NCBI GenBank assembly: GCA_007258455.2
Contig: VDFB02358134.1
Span: forward strand, 215,869,565-215,933,564
From: Sequoia sempervirens
Lineage: Eukaryota > Streptophyta > Pinopsida > Cupressales > Cupressaceae
Reading direction: 5' to 3'
Length of the DNA stretch: 64,000 nt
Made by a program: the position numbers and the translations under genes. Below, piece by piece: positions 1 through 11,415 of the stretch (positions are counted from its first letter, which is position 1; each line of letters opens with the position of its first letter). The notes under the pieces are model-generated. The model saw only the letters and a program-made list of their open reading frames with translations. It was not told where the DNA came from and did no database searches.

Positions 1-2412
1 AAACACGTACAATCGATTCCAATTGACACTAACTTGCAACTCTAAATTATGCCAAGGGCCACCCAAAATTCACCCTAATTTTTGCTAAACCCTAGACCCT
101 AAACTGTAAAATCTAAACCCATAACACTAAAGCATTTGAAATTTATGAACCCTAGACCCTAATCTTTCATTGGACATACCTAAAATTATGTAGGTTCAAT
201 GTCAAGAATGGGTCTATTTGGTAGATTTATGAAAACTATTTTGAATATCTAGAATGCCATAAAAGTATAATTATAGCAATTCCAATTGGAAACACTTGGG
301 TACATATATATCGTATGAAATTTAAATCTAGGAAGGTGTCTATCATATAGGCGAGTTGATAATACATGGAAAGAGGTTTGTATGTGAATATATGTATTAA
401 GAAAAACATAGCACATGACCTCTATAGGATTTTTAAGATGTGATCCTAGATAATAATCCACCCATCCTCAATCATAATGGATTATTTAGCAATTAAGAGA
501 GATTCAATTTAACCATAAAATTACCTATATTTTGATACTATATAGATTTATGTGGAAGGATAGAAATGCATCAATATGCTTTGTGCCATATTTTATGAAT
601 ATTAATATTTAAGAAAAATCTAGATAAGATTGACCTAAGTAGATGATTTATGTAAGGGCTTTTTAGTGAACAAGTGACACACCATGGAGATTGGGATGGT
701 ATTTAAATTCTTATTTATAAATATAGTGTACCCCCTTTAAATTTGTATTTGGTTTTTATAATGAGTTGAAATTATCAATGTGTTACATAAAAGAAATTTG
801 TGCTTAGATATATTTAAATTAGATAATAAAGATATAGTTATATAAAATAGGGAATCCAACATGAGGAATAAACCTTTAATGTGCCATTGTGTGCATCTAA
901 TTTATGCCAATGATTTAGTAAGAGTGATCGTCTAAGAGGATGAAATAAGCCTTGAAAAATTGTAAGATCTAACACTATTTTAATGTAGTTTTATATGTGT
1001 GTACATGTCCACTATATTTTTTGAGTTTATGTTAATGTAAGATAAGGAGGATTGGTGGATATATTTGAAATCTAAAGAAAAAACAAAAATGATGTGAATA
1101 TATAGATATATATTTTTAAAATGATTCTTTAACTTATCTATATTAAACATTGTATATTATCTCTATATTACTATCATGGCTTGATTTTCATTATGTCTAC
1201 TAAATGTTGCTATATTTATTCATTGTTGTAATTAAATTATAGGGCTCAATGTGTAATCTATTTTACATCAAATTTTATAGTAGACTTATAATCCTAGAAT
1301 GTTTGTAAATTTAATAGCTAACAAATAACTTGATAGGTGCAACTAAAAACCAAAAAGTGTGGTTTGATTTATCTCCATTAGGCTGGAAAGCTAAAAAATC
1401 TACTAGGTTTATCCCTATTAGGTTGAAAACCCAAAAGTGTAGCTTAATAAGTACAAGTGGTGAAAACTCACAAAAGCACTAGAAACTAATCTTTGCAAAA
1501 CTACCCTTGACATATCAAAAAAAGCCAAAGGTCACCATATGTCATACCTGTATAGGTTGTATAGTTATATTAGATACCTTATAGTATCTCCTATTGGTTA
1601 AATATGTTTGAAGATGACATTAGCGACACATCCCTACATTTATATGAGATATATTATTAACATGTCATGTTACACATATGCTAAGATACTCAAATATGGA
1701 TAAGGAGAACTAGGGAATATATATTAGAAGAGAAAGATATACTAAGCTATCCAATATTATATTTTTGTACTTAGTGTAGAAGAGAAATTCTAGACCAAGA
1801 ATGCAAGTGCAAACTCAATACTCTACTTCTAATGAAAGGTAAATAAAATAATGAAAGATTAGAGAAGCATAATATGTTCCATAACATTCTTTTATGGCTC
1901 TAAATGTATGTGTTGATGTTTCTCTTTGGTTCTCTAATGTGATAACATATACATACAAATTTTATCATATGGAAACATTTGGGGATGTCATTATTTTATA
2001 GAGTTGAGGGGAAAGGAATGGAGGACTAGGTTTTTTTGGAATCGAGGACTAGAATTTCATGAGAGAATTTTTGAATTTGAATTTGAGAGGGAAGAGAGAA
2101 TTAAATGTAGGTGGTTGGGTTGATGGAGGGCTTGTGTTGACTTGATTAGGTAGATGGGAATAATTGAATGCTAATTTGAATTTGGATTGAAGGTAGTTGG
2201 AAATGAATGGCTATGATTAGTCTAATTGATTTGATGGCTAGGATAGATTATTAATTTCATTTTAGATTTGATGAAGTGGAAGTAAGTTACATTAGTTTGA
2301 GTTTGGATTGGTGATTTGGAATTATTTTAATTTTAAGCTATGGATGTGACATGATTATCCCCTTAATGGTTGATTAAAAGTTAGGATTTGGGGATTTTAG
2401 CTAATTAAATAA
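1..2412. other. AT-rich intergenic DNA, no gene seen
   Basis: No reading frame with family resemblance, no LTR boundary and no RNA gene is visible. Short telomere-like words (variants of CCCTAAA) occur near 100-160 but are too few and degenerate to be a telomeric array. The stretch at about 50-90 resembles the word set of the 2413-2870 duplication, so a diverged third copy may lie at the left edge. Confidence 0.6.
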
Positions 2413-2765
2413 TAAACTCTAAAGTCTAAACCGTAAACCCTAAAGCCATCATTTTTTCTTAGGCTCTTAATGAAATTTGGTTGTCTTAGGCAACTCCACC
2501 AAATTTCATTACCTTATGCCATGTAATTGTTTCCTAGGATCTTGAGCATGTAGATCCCCTTAAGCTATCCTATTACCTTAAACCCTAAACTCTAAAGTCT
2601 AAACCCTAAACCCTAAAGCCATCATTTTTTCTTGAAAGGCTCTTAATGAAATTTGGTTGCCTTGGGCAACTTCACCAAATTTTATTCATTTGAGCCATGC
2701 CATTTTCTCCTAGGACCTCACTAGACGTAAATCCTTAAGCCATCCCGTCACCCTAAATCAGATTC
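2413..2765. repeat. Tandem duplication, about 173-bp unit, with telomere-like CCCTAAA words
   Basis: Two head-to-tail copies start at 2413 and 2586 with the same opening (TAAACTCTAAAGTCTAAACC). Both continue through AAAGCCATCATTTTTTCTT, a conserved GAAATTTGGTTG block and a CCTAGGA block. The copies differ by scattered substitutions and a small indel. No coding potential is seen. Related sequence continues weakly to about 2870. Confidence 0.75.
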
Positions 2766-3061
2766 AATTTTCTTAAGGGGTTCCAATATGACATTTCTTA
2801 AGGGGATCAAAGAAGTTCTTAAAATTTGGTGATCAAATTTGCCCAAGGCCCAACCAAATTTAACAATAATAAGATCCTGCAAGATTATACAATATCAATA
2901 GTTAATTGTATTTTCATTCAAATAACATGTGCCTTAGACATATAAATGAGGCTTACATATAATTTTATCATTTGTATTCAATTATTTAAGGCCATTTATA
3001 TTGAATGGTTTAACTTGGTATTTCCTAAACATGTATCTTACATCTTGAAATTACAAATCTA

Positions 3062-3439
3062 ATGCAGGTTCACTCATATCTTAAAGATCACATGGATCCA
3101 TTCAATAATATTCGCAATCCACCTCCACGCCATCCATCTCCAACACCTTCACCTCCACCTCCGCCCACTCCACCTCGTAACCCCCCACCTCCACCACTTG
3201 AAATCAATGAGCATGCTCATTTGTAAGCACAAATCAATGCTTCTGCTAGAACCATCCAAGATCAAATCAACATTATTCAAAATGAAGAATGTGTCGCACC
3301 TCCTGTGAGGATGTTTGCATCTAGGATGCAAACGCTTGTTGATGCTGTCAGGGCTATGGATGGGATCGTAGATGAGCATCGACAATGGCTAGAGGAGAGG
3401 AGAACTCCTAATTTTGAAAAGGAAAACACAAAGAAATGA
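3062..3439 (+). pseudogene. Broken proline-rich ORF, unrecognised, possibly a gag N-terminus
   Basis: From ATG at 3062 one frame runs 125 codons to TGA at 3437-3439, broken only by TAA at 3224-3226. The first part has a proline-rich stretch (about residues 22-49). The second part, after the stop, looks helical and charged and ends in a basic tail. Proline-rich leader plus helical segment fits the N-terminus of a plant Ty3 gag, but there is no zinc knuckle or other diagnostic motif, so the family is not assigned. It ends 10 bases before the LTR at 3449 and is read toward it, in the opposite orientation to that element. Confidence 0.4.
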
Positions 3440-3448
3440 CTATCTATG

Positions 3449-4775
3449 TGTGAACCTAAGAATTTTATCCTACTCTAATGTGAAAAATAACTCATAAATG
3501 CAAGTGATAAAAGACTAAGGACACCTCAAGATTAGCCAAAAGAGTGATAAAACAAGAAGGAAAATGGAAAAATAAGATACAAATGATTTCACCTTCCTTG
3601 TTGTTGATGTCTCCTTGATTGGCCCTTGCTTGAGATGATTTTGTGTGCTCCTTAGATGATTTCTTGAGTGACTAAATGCAATATTAAATGTAAAAAATGA
3701 TTAAAAGAGATGGCTAGATGATGGAAAAGGATTGAGAATGAAAATTGGTAGCATGTAGTTATCAAATGGCTAAGTGTTCTTAAAATGCAAACTGGCAGCA
3801 TAAGGGTGCTCAAAATGAAAGTGTTAAAAATGCCCTTGAGGAGGGGGTATTTATAGGAGAACTTGAATTCTCTAGAGAATTCAATGGTTGGGATTTATCC
3901 AACAAGGCCAAGATGAAGGGATAAGGTGAGTTGAGGACTCACAAGCCCTCACATCTTGACATGTGGATGGTGAAGTGGCCAAGAGAAGATGAGGTGTAAA
4001 TGAAGTGTCAAAAAGGTACATGAGGTGGAGGAAGGACAAGCCCCTTGGGGAGTGAGAAGATTTCCTCAAAAAGGGACTCCTTGTCCCCAAGTGGGAGTGA
4101 AAGGGACATTTGAGGAATTTTGGAATTCCTCAAAAATCTACATGGAAAAAGGAAAGGTGGTTGGGGATATAAATGTGAATTAAAAATTCACATTCTTAGG
4201 AAGATCTAAAAGATAAAGGGTGGGCTTCAAAAAGGTGGGACTTGGTCACATGTGGAGATTGTGACAAGTCCAAGGTTCTAGAAGCCTTGGAAGGATGGAA
4301 TGTGAATTAAAAATTCACATATAAAAGAGGGGAATCTAGGATAAATAAAAAGAATTAAAAATTCCTTGGGGGAAGAGTTGACCAAGGTACTAATTAGGTT
4401 TGACTAATCAGTAATTAGAGGATAATTGGGGTTAATTAGGATTAAAAGCCAACTTGCAAAATTTGGAGGATGACATCCTAATCAAGGATTAGGCATGTGC
4501 ACATCCTTAATGAAGAGATTAGGAAATGGATTAGGATTAGATGAAAATGACATGTGAGAAATTAAATAAATGTAATATTTATTTAATTTATTTGATGAAA
4601 AGAGGATTAAGGAGGGTAAGGTATTTAATTATTAATTAAATACCTTAGGGATTTAGCAGAATTAAAGATATTAATTAAATAATAGTAATATTACTTAATT
4701 AACTTGGATAAGAGGATGTTTAGACGAAAAGTGATAAATTTGGATAAATTAAGTGTCCAAATTTGGATGTCTACA
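3449..4775 (-). mobile_element. LTR (3' LTR) of a minus-strand retrotransposon
   Basis: On the minus strand it begins TGTAGACATCC and ends GGTTCACA, keeping the TG...CA rule. A minus-strand TATA box lies at 3855-3848. Directly upstream of its minus-strand start is a polypurine tract (4788-4776), which marks it as the 3' LTR of an element whose body lies to the right. The flanks (CTATG on the left, TTTTC on the right) do not match, so it is not a solo LTR. The solo LTR at 40662-41934 has similar ends (TGTAGACATC and GGTTCACA) and the same AT-rich texture. The right-hand partner is not identified. Confidence 0.75.
3848..3855 (-). promoter_or_regulatory. LTR TATA box
   Basis: TATAAATA on the minus strand, inside the 3449-4775 LTR, in GC-richer surroundings. 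It is placed as expected for the LTR promoter. Confidence 0.55.
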
Positions 4776-4788
4776 TTTTCCCCTCTTT
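4776..4788 (-). promoter_or_regulatory. Polypurine tract
   Basis: Minus strand AAAGAGGGGAAAA lies immediately before the LTR start TGTAGACATC. In LTR elements this tract primes plus-strand DNA synthesis. Its exact adjacency to the LTR edge sets both the element's orientation and the LTR boundary. Confidence 0.75.
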
Positions 4789-5150
4789 GAGATGGTGCTA
4801 TGAAGTAACATCATTTCAAATAATATTAAAATATAGAACCTAGAAGAAGATGGTTAGATTGGAAAAGATTCCCCAGTCATCAAAGGGATGACTAGGAAGA
4901 AAGACGATGGAGGTGAAGATGAAGAGTAGGGATTGAGGATGCCCCCTCAAGAGGACATGCGGGTTGAAGAGAACACGTGTGTGCTCTCTAAATAGATGAT
5001 GTGATGCAAGGGGAGATGAGGAAGATGATACCAGGTGATGGGTAAGAGAGTAAATAGGAGATGGATGAAGCACAAATGGATTTGAGGACAAAAGGTGATG
5101 GTGCCTCAGTCAAGGTACAAGCCAAAATGGGTTGATGATGGATGGAGTGT

Positions 5151-5365
5151 TGTCAATAAGGGAATGAAGGATCCAGAAACAACACGAGGATAGGGAAGGA
5201 TACATCCCACTGAGTGGTATTGATGAGGGAAGGATACATCCCAAAACACCACTAAAGGATAGGGAAGAATACCTCCCGATGATGATGATAAAAGTGTTGT
5301 TGATGAGGGAAGGATACATCCCAAAACAACACCAAAGGGATAGGGAAGGATACTAATGGATGATG
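5151..5365. repeat. Tandem repeat, about 70-80-bp unit, three copies
   Basis: The core GAGGGAAGGATACATCCC recurs at 5224 and 5304 (80-bp step) after a more diverged unit starting near 5151. The units also share an AAAACAACACC-like word and a GGATAGGGAA word. Confidence 0.7.
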
Positions 5366-6205
5366 ATGATGGGTCAAGGCTGGTAATGAGAATGGGGACA
5401 AGGACAAGGATTTGATTAGGTGATTCAGGCTAAATAGAATGGATGGGGGTTGTATAGAGATGTGAGATAAGGATGAAGGATAAATGGATGGGGGGATACA
5501 TGCAAGATGATGGAATAGAGAATGAAATGCAATCCTAATGCAATTTTCCATCTTCGGAGCACTGATTTTTGCTATAGCGTCAGACACAAGACGCCAGGGT
5601 ATGAAGAACCAAGGCAAATTAGTGTCTAATGCATAAAACAAACACAACAGACAAGAAGGTTATCCCAACACCCCAAAGTCACAAAGACCTTGGTCGGGCC
5701 AGGTATTGAGATAACCACATGCACAAAAGGATGCCCTAGCATAACACAAGACCTCGGGAATCTTGGTGGGTACTATGTGGGACAACCAAGAAGACACAAT
5801 CAAACAAAAGAGCAAGATATGCCCCTATGTTGACCAATCAAAACACACCATAATATGATGGATCATGGTGGCCTTGACAAGTGATGATAGGGAGCTCAAA
5901 TGATAAACAAAAACCAAAAGTATCAAAATATCACAATCAATTTCAAACATCCATTGCCATAGGATCAAGGGGATGGATGGGATTGATGAGGTCTGTTAGG
6001 AAGGATGCATCTTATTGAGACCGATGATAGATACTAAGTTAAAAGATCGATATGACATAAGATATTCAGAACTAATTGGATTTGATGATACAAGTGGATC
6101 TTGTTGGTTAAGAACCAGCTAGATTAGGGCATAGCTTGATGGCATGACACAAGGAAGACAAGACATGGGACTGACACACCCTAAAGACCTAGGGGCTCAG
6201 GGGCC

Positions 6206-6445
6206 GATCAAAGATTAGCTTTTCCTACGTGGAAGCGCAGAGCCCTCGTAGTTCGATGAAAGGTGGGTGACTAACCAAGATGGAGACCGTGATGGATGGT
6301 AAAGATAGGATGGACAAAAGGAGAAAGATCGATGATAGACGATAGAAGAGAAAAGTGGATAGTGAAGATCGATGATGGAACCCCGGGGGTGGATCAAAGG
6401 ATCGACCTTGCCTATGTGAAAGCATAGGGGCAACGTAGTTTGACA
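6206..6445. repeat. Diverged duplication, 186-bp step
   Basis: GATCAAAG followed by TTGCCTA/TTTCCTA, a GAAGCG/GAAAGC word and CGTAGTT begins at 6206 and again at 6392. The remainder is GATGATAG-type simple sequence. No coding function is inferred. Confidence 0.55.
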
Positions 6446-6822
6446 AGACCAAAGGAAAAAAATGGATAAAGGATGATAAGATGATAGGATAAGTGGATAA
6501 AAAGATGGGACTGATACGACAAGATAGGATAGACCTGTTGGATTGGATAGGATGATGACGATCACATAAAGCTTAGGGATGTGATAGTTATCCAAAGCAT
6601 TAAAATGACTTGGGATGATGATATGATAGATAGATGAGTGATGAAAAGTGATAGGAGATTGGAAAGATGTGCAAGAGAAGCAGGGGTGATGACGATGAGA
6701 TAAATGACATTGGGTTGCATGGGGGGAGGCCTATAGCCAGATACCAATGACAAGGGATTGTGAGATGGGATGAGATGGGATGAGGATAAAGATGGAAGAT
6801 TGGATAAAGATATAGGATAGGG

Positions 6823-6995
6823 ATGGGGGATGGGAGGGATTGTTTGGATGGATGGGAATATAAGGATTGGGAGATGAAAGGGATGCTAGGATAGATGGAT
6901 ACGAAGATAAGGATGGGGAGATGGGAGAGATGCTATGATAGATGGATAGGGACATAAGGATTGGAAGATGAAAGGGATGCTAGGATAGATGGATG
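6823..6995. repeat. Tandem repeat, 47-bp unit, about four copies
   Basis: The block AGATGAAAGGGATGCTAGGA, followed by TAGATGGATA, starts at 6872, 6919 and 6966 (exact 47-base steps). A weaker first unit starts near 6823. It is G-rich on the plus strand. Confidence 0.75.
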
Positions 6996-7489
6996 TCTCT
7001 AAGGACTATGTCACAAAGGAAGCAGATGCCCCCACTCTAGATATGTCATATATGAGGAGGCATGAGGGATAGAATACAAGTGGATGGGAAGATAAAGGAG
7101 ATAACTAGATGAGGATAGGATGGGTGACTAAGGAATGTGATAGAGCATGGATGAAGGGAATGTATACCAATAGATGTCCAAAGCATGCATAGATAGGTGC
7201 CCCTATTTTGATCAAGATCACAAGAAGGATGGAGGGAATGGGAGATAAATGGGATATGATGGTAGGATGCAGAAGATGGGTGGGATGGGGGGATTGATAA
7301 AGAGGACGGATAACAAGAAGACGGGTGCATAGTTGGAAGCATAGCGGATGGAGGGAATGCATATCAAGAAGTTTCCCCCAAGTGTAGATGGGGATTTACG
7401 CATGACGCCTGTTTTTCAGGTTTTCATCATGGTACTTATCCAAGGCACTTGTTTTTCAAGTTTTCACCATTGGATGGATTATTTCTCTT

Positions 7490-7560
7490 TACTATATTTT
7501 TTTTATTTTTTTATTTTTTTATTTTTATTTTTTATTTTTAATTTTTTTCACTTTTTGACT
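7490..7560. repeat. T-rich low-complexity tract
   Basis: About 70 bases of nearly pure T with single A interruptions and few other bases. It forms a sharp composition break within the G/A-rich region. Confidence 0.8.
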
Positions 7561-7705
7561 TTTTGGATGTCATGTAGAAGGAGATGGGTAAGGATAAGGA
7601 AGTGGATAAACAGATTTAGAAGACATGTGATAAGGATTAAGATGTTATGAGCCCATGTTTGAACCGACTATTGGATGTTGGTACAACCTTATTAGGATAA
7701 ATGGA

Positions 7706-10393
7706 TTATGCAAGAGGATGAATTAGAGGGATTTGAGAGGGGAGATACATGGGATAATGGATGGGATGTTGCAAAGGGTATGGATGGAATGATGGAGTGA
7801 ATATGTGATGGGGAGATGTGTTCAGGACCAACATTGGCACATGTGGTGGTGGATGTGAAAAGATAAGAGGATTAAGGGATGGAGCATGTGGGGATAATGG
7901 AGGAGATGGAATGGTGAATTTCGGGACATAGGGACCCAAAATAGACGTAGGAGATGAAAGGGGTGTATGATTAGCTTGTGGATTAGCGACTTTGGATGTT
8001 CTTACTAATTTTTCATGTGATGGCATTGCATCTTTTTTCTTTGGGATCCACATGGTTTTGATCTTTGCTTTGGTTGGTCTTTGCGGCCTACAGATTTGAT
8101 TTGGATTTTGGATTTGATTTTTCTTTGCTTTAACATGTATTTTAGAGGGGACGTGAGGGGCCTTAGATTCATGTGGATGTTTGGATTTATGCATTTTTTC
8201 CTTAAAAATCAAAGTGCTTTTAGTAGCAATAGGATGGGTGTGAGAAGATGGATGATCTGGAGTGATGGAGGTAGGATTACGAGGATTACGTGTAGATGGA
8301 GAATGTGTAGGTATGTGCCTTTGTTGATTCTGATTAGGATGTTTATGATGGATGAGATGGATAGGTGATGAATGGATGAAAGGATGGATAGGACGAGATG
8401 GAGGAGGTGATTTTGGGATATAGGGGCCCAAAATAGACATAGGACCTGGAGGAAACAAGGGCATGGTAGATGGAGGATTGGAGATGGTAGATGGAGGGAT
8501 GTAAGGACCCAAAATGGATGGAGCAGATGAAGGAGGAAGATGGATGGTTGTTTTGAGGTGATACGATAGAGGTTGAGGGAATCAAATATTTCTTTAAGAA
8601 GAAACTTGTTGAGGAGCGTCTAGAAAGGATTTGTACCAACATTTTGGATGCGAGTCATAAGGTAGTACATCAAGACGCTGCGGATACAAATGTTCTTTAG
8701 CTTGGATGGGCTCTATAATACCTTGCTCATGAAGGCCTAAACCTTTTCCTTGATAGTTCATTCTCTTGAGTATTCGATCTAGGACAGGATTTTTGTTATT
8801 CTGGAAGAATGATGTGAGTTCATTATTAGGTGGAAGAGGAGGGTTGGTGTATATGCTATGTTTTTCTTCTGCGAGGAGACCACCATGGAGGAATGTGAGA
8901 GGACCAAGGGGATATGCAAGCGGTGTGGGGATAGCATTTTTAGGTAATGATGGGGGGTCATGAGAAGGAGATGATGGGATAGCAACATCAGGAGGGGGAG
9001 TAGGGGCCATGATAGGATCTGGATTTGTGGTAGTAGGCTCATGCGATGGAGATGAAGATGGAGCAGTGGAAGCTTGAATGGCAAGGGGATCATGAGATGC
9101 AATGGATGGGGGACTGTGATCTTGAGGTGGACTAGATAGGATGGTAGGATCTTGATCTGGAGAAGGGGATATGCTGGCATGCTTTGGATTAGACTCTTGG
9201 CGTGACTCATCATGTGTGGGAGGCATAGTAATGGAGTCTTGTTGGGACTCTTCAAGTGGGGAAGATGGAGGGATGGAAGATTCGATGCAGTTATCAGAAT
9301 GGATTTTGGTGCTACTAGGGGTGGGAGGAGTGGATTGGATTTGGGTGGATCTAGGAGTAGAGGGAGTGGATTAAAATTGGGTGTCTTTGATGGATTCGGT
9401 GGTTCTTGGAGTAGGAGATAAGGGTTCAATGGATTTAGTGGGTTCAATGGTTTCAATGGTTTGGGTGGTAACGTCAATAATAGGTGTGGTATGGAGAAGG
9501 GTCTCATCACTAGTGACCATGGATGATGGATCTAGATGGCATGGTTCCATGACTTCAAGATGTGGAGTTGGGGATGGCTTCTTTGTAATGAGTCCTTGGA
9601 GAACTTCTGAAATGAGAGACTTGCATATGGTTGGCATGGCTAGGGTGGTAGAAATGGATGAGGGATTATCGATTGGTGGACTAGGGTTAGATGGAGGAAT
9701 GGGATTGAATGTAGGACTAAGAGTAGATGGATGAATGGGATTGGATGGCGGACCAGGAGTAGATGGAGGACTAGGATTGGATGGAGGGTTAAGGTAAGGA
9801 TATTGGAGTGGTGAATTAAGATAGGGGGACATGGATTGTGGATTAGGACAAGAGGATATAGGTGGTGTAGTGGGACAAGAGGGATGTGGGGATGGATTAT
9901 AATAAAGAGATATTGGGATGAATTGGATTAGGATGAGGATATGTGGATGTAGGATTAAGGTAAAAGGAGGTGTGGATGTAGAAGTTAGTATATGGGAAGA
10001 AGATTAAGGGGAAAAGAAGAGGATTATGATAGAGAGGGACATGGATGGGGAATTGTAATAAGAGTATTGGGATGGAAAATTAAGATAAGAGGATGTAGAA
10101 GCTGTATAAGAGGATGATGTAGATGAAGGACATGACAAATATGGGAATGAAGAAGATACTGGATATCCATTGTCAAAGGTGGCATAAGGAGCATGATTAG
10201 GCATGGATGAAGACATAATGGGATAGCTCATAGGAGTAATTGGATTTTGGAAAGTGGGTGGAGAAAGCTTACTAGATATGATAGCGTCAAGGGGATCTAT
10301 GTCATATACCTCTTGATCAACAAGACTTTTGTTATCAGTGTCAACGTAATTAGGGTTTCCCTTGACCACTATTGATGGAGGATGAGGATTCAT
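7706..10393 (-). pseudogene. Proline/serine-rich protein with a G-patch motif, in a retroelement without visible pol
   Basis: Reading from 10393 down, one frame stays open over 2.7 kb apart from single nonsense codons (TAA at 10004-10006, TAA at 9371-9373, TAA at 8594-8596, TGA at 8582-8584). I translated the interval between 9832 and 10004 by hand and it is continuous. The product would be about 890 residues: a Ser/Tyr/Pro N-terminus, Pro-Ser-Asn repeats (9832-9650), a Thr/Glu-rich part, then a G-patch (ILKRMNYQGKGLGLHEQGI, about 8772-8710). A Lys/His/Pro C-terminal part contains three copies of a GPY(I/V)P word. G-patch motifs occur in RNA-binding proteins and in some retroelement polyproteins (established). 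No protease, RT or integrase is seen between the 3' LTR and the gap. I infer a non-autonomous LTR-element protein; an ordinary cellular proline-rich protein is less likely. Confidence 0.6.
8710..8772 (-). other. G-patch motif
   Basis: The glycine spacing YxGKGLGxxxQGI, preceded by a short hydrophobic-basic helix (ILKRM) and followed by a conserved Pro-Ile, matches the G-patch signature. This is the one recognisable domain of the 7706-10393 pseudogene. The downstream WYKSF segment lacks a known assignment. Confidence 0.7.
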
Positions 10394-10729
10394 GATGATG
10401 ACAGGATAAAGAGGATGGATAAAATATTTTGGATGGGAACAGATTAAAGCTCAAATCGGGATTTTGGTCAAGCTCAGATTAGGATTAGACAAAAGCTCAG
10501 ATTAGGATGATTGGATGGGATTGCTTTTGATTTTAATGGGATTCGGTAGATAGATGATTGGATCGAGTATATGATTTGATGAATTTTATTAAAGTACTAA
10601 ATTAGTTTGATTGGATAGGATCAAATGATTAGATGATGTTGATTGGATAATTATGATTAGATGAAGATGATTGTATGTATCTGATTAGAGAAATGGATTG
10701 GTTTGATTAGATAGGAAGAAACAAAAGGT
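10394..10729. other. AT-rich spacer, no gene
   Basis: GATTGGATAG and GATTAGATGA simple words fill the stretch between the G-patch ORF start and the 168-bp repeats. By position it would be the 5' untranslated part of the minus-strand element. I see no primer binding site. Confidence 0.4.
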
Positions 10730-11315
10730 ACCACTAGATAGAGCTTGAAAAATTGAGCAATTTTGATTTTTGGATGAAGTCGATCTGATGCACGGTTTGT
10801 AAATGACAGCCTCAGGAAGTTAGGGGTGTGTCCACCCTGTGATGCAGGGCATGGCTGCTCTGGGATAGTCAAATTCTTGATAAGTAGAAATGGAGGGCAC
10901 CACTAGATAGAGCTTGAAAAAAAAGCAACTTTGGTTTTTGAACGAAGTTGATTCGACGTACGGTTTGTAAATGACAGCCCCGGGAAGTTAGGGGCGTGTC
11001 CACCCTGCGATGCGGGGTGTGGCCGCCCTGGGATAGTCAAATTCTTGATAGGTGGAAATAGAAGGCACCACTAGATAGATCTTGAAAAAATAAGCAACTT
11101 TTTTTTTGAATGAAGTTGATTCGACGTACGGTTTGTAAATGACAGCCCCGGGAAGTTAGGGGCGTGTCCACCCTGTGATGCGGGGCGTGGTCGCCCTGGG
11201 ATGGTCAAATTCTTGATAGGAGGAAATGGAAGGTACTACTAGATAGAGCTTAAAAAAATAAGCAACTTTGGTTTTTGGACGAAGTTGATCCGATGCACGG
11301 TTTGTAAATGATGGC
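10730..11315. repeat. 168-bp tandem repeat, 3.5 copies, running into an assembly gap
   Basis: The word AC(C/T)ACTAGATAGA starts at 10730, 10899, 11067 and 11235, steps of 169, 168 and 168. Each unit has an AT-rich half (GCTTGAAAAA...AAGCAACTT) and a GC-rich half (GGAAGTTAGGGG, GTGTCCACCCTG, GATGCGGGG). The fourth unit is cut by N at 11316, so the true copy number is unknown. The 168-base period keeps a reading frame in step on the minus strand, but no protein family is recognised. Confidence 0.9.
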
Positions 11316-11415
11316 NNNNNNNNNNNNNNNNNNNNNNNNNNNNNNNNNNNNNNNNNNNNNNNNNNNNNNNNNNNNNNNNNNNNNNNNNNNNNNNNNNNNN
11401 NNNNNNNNNNNNNNN
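11316..11415. other. Assembly gap, exactly 100 N
   Basis: One hundred consecutive N, a conventional placeholder of unknown true length. It sits at the end of a tandem array, a common cause of assembly breaks. Confidence 0.98.

Larger units (their letters stand above)
4789..7705 (-). other. Non-coding internal region of the minus-strand element, G/A-rich on the plus strand
   Basis: It lies between the 3' LTR and the G-patch pseudogene. The plus strand is strongly purine-biased, dominated by GGATGG, GATGAGG and GATAGG words. Apparent reading frames here are serine/proline/histidine-rich translations of this simple sequence and none resembles pol. About 5520-5830 is less repetitive but unrecognised. 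Tandem repeats inside are listed separately. Confidence 0.5.

Noticed and set aside
100..170. CCCTAAA-like words as a telomere or interstitial telomeric array
   Set aside because: Only a few scattered, imperfect words, no continuous heptamer run.
7706..8512. Cell-wall proline-rich or extensin-type host gene
   Set aside because: No signal peptide, no SPPPP or repeated PPVYK-type units; it shares frame with a G-patch segment upstream and lies inside an LTR element.
8779..9510. Leu/Pro-rich 243-codon frame on the minus strand
   Set aside because: Shadow of the G-patch frame in another phase; no domain, and composition follows the CT-rich strand.
10730..11315. CRISPR-like array
   Set aside because: Units are contiguous 168-bp repeats without spacers, in plant retroelement context.
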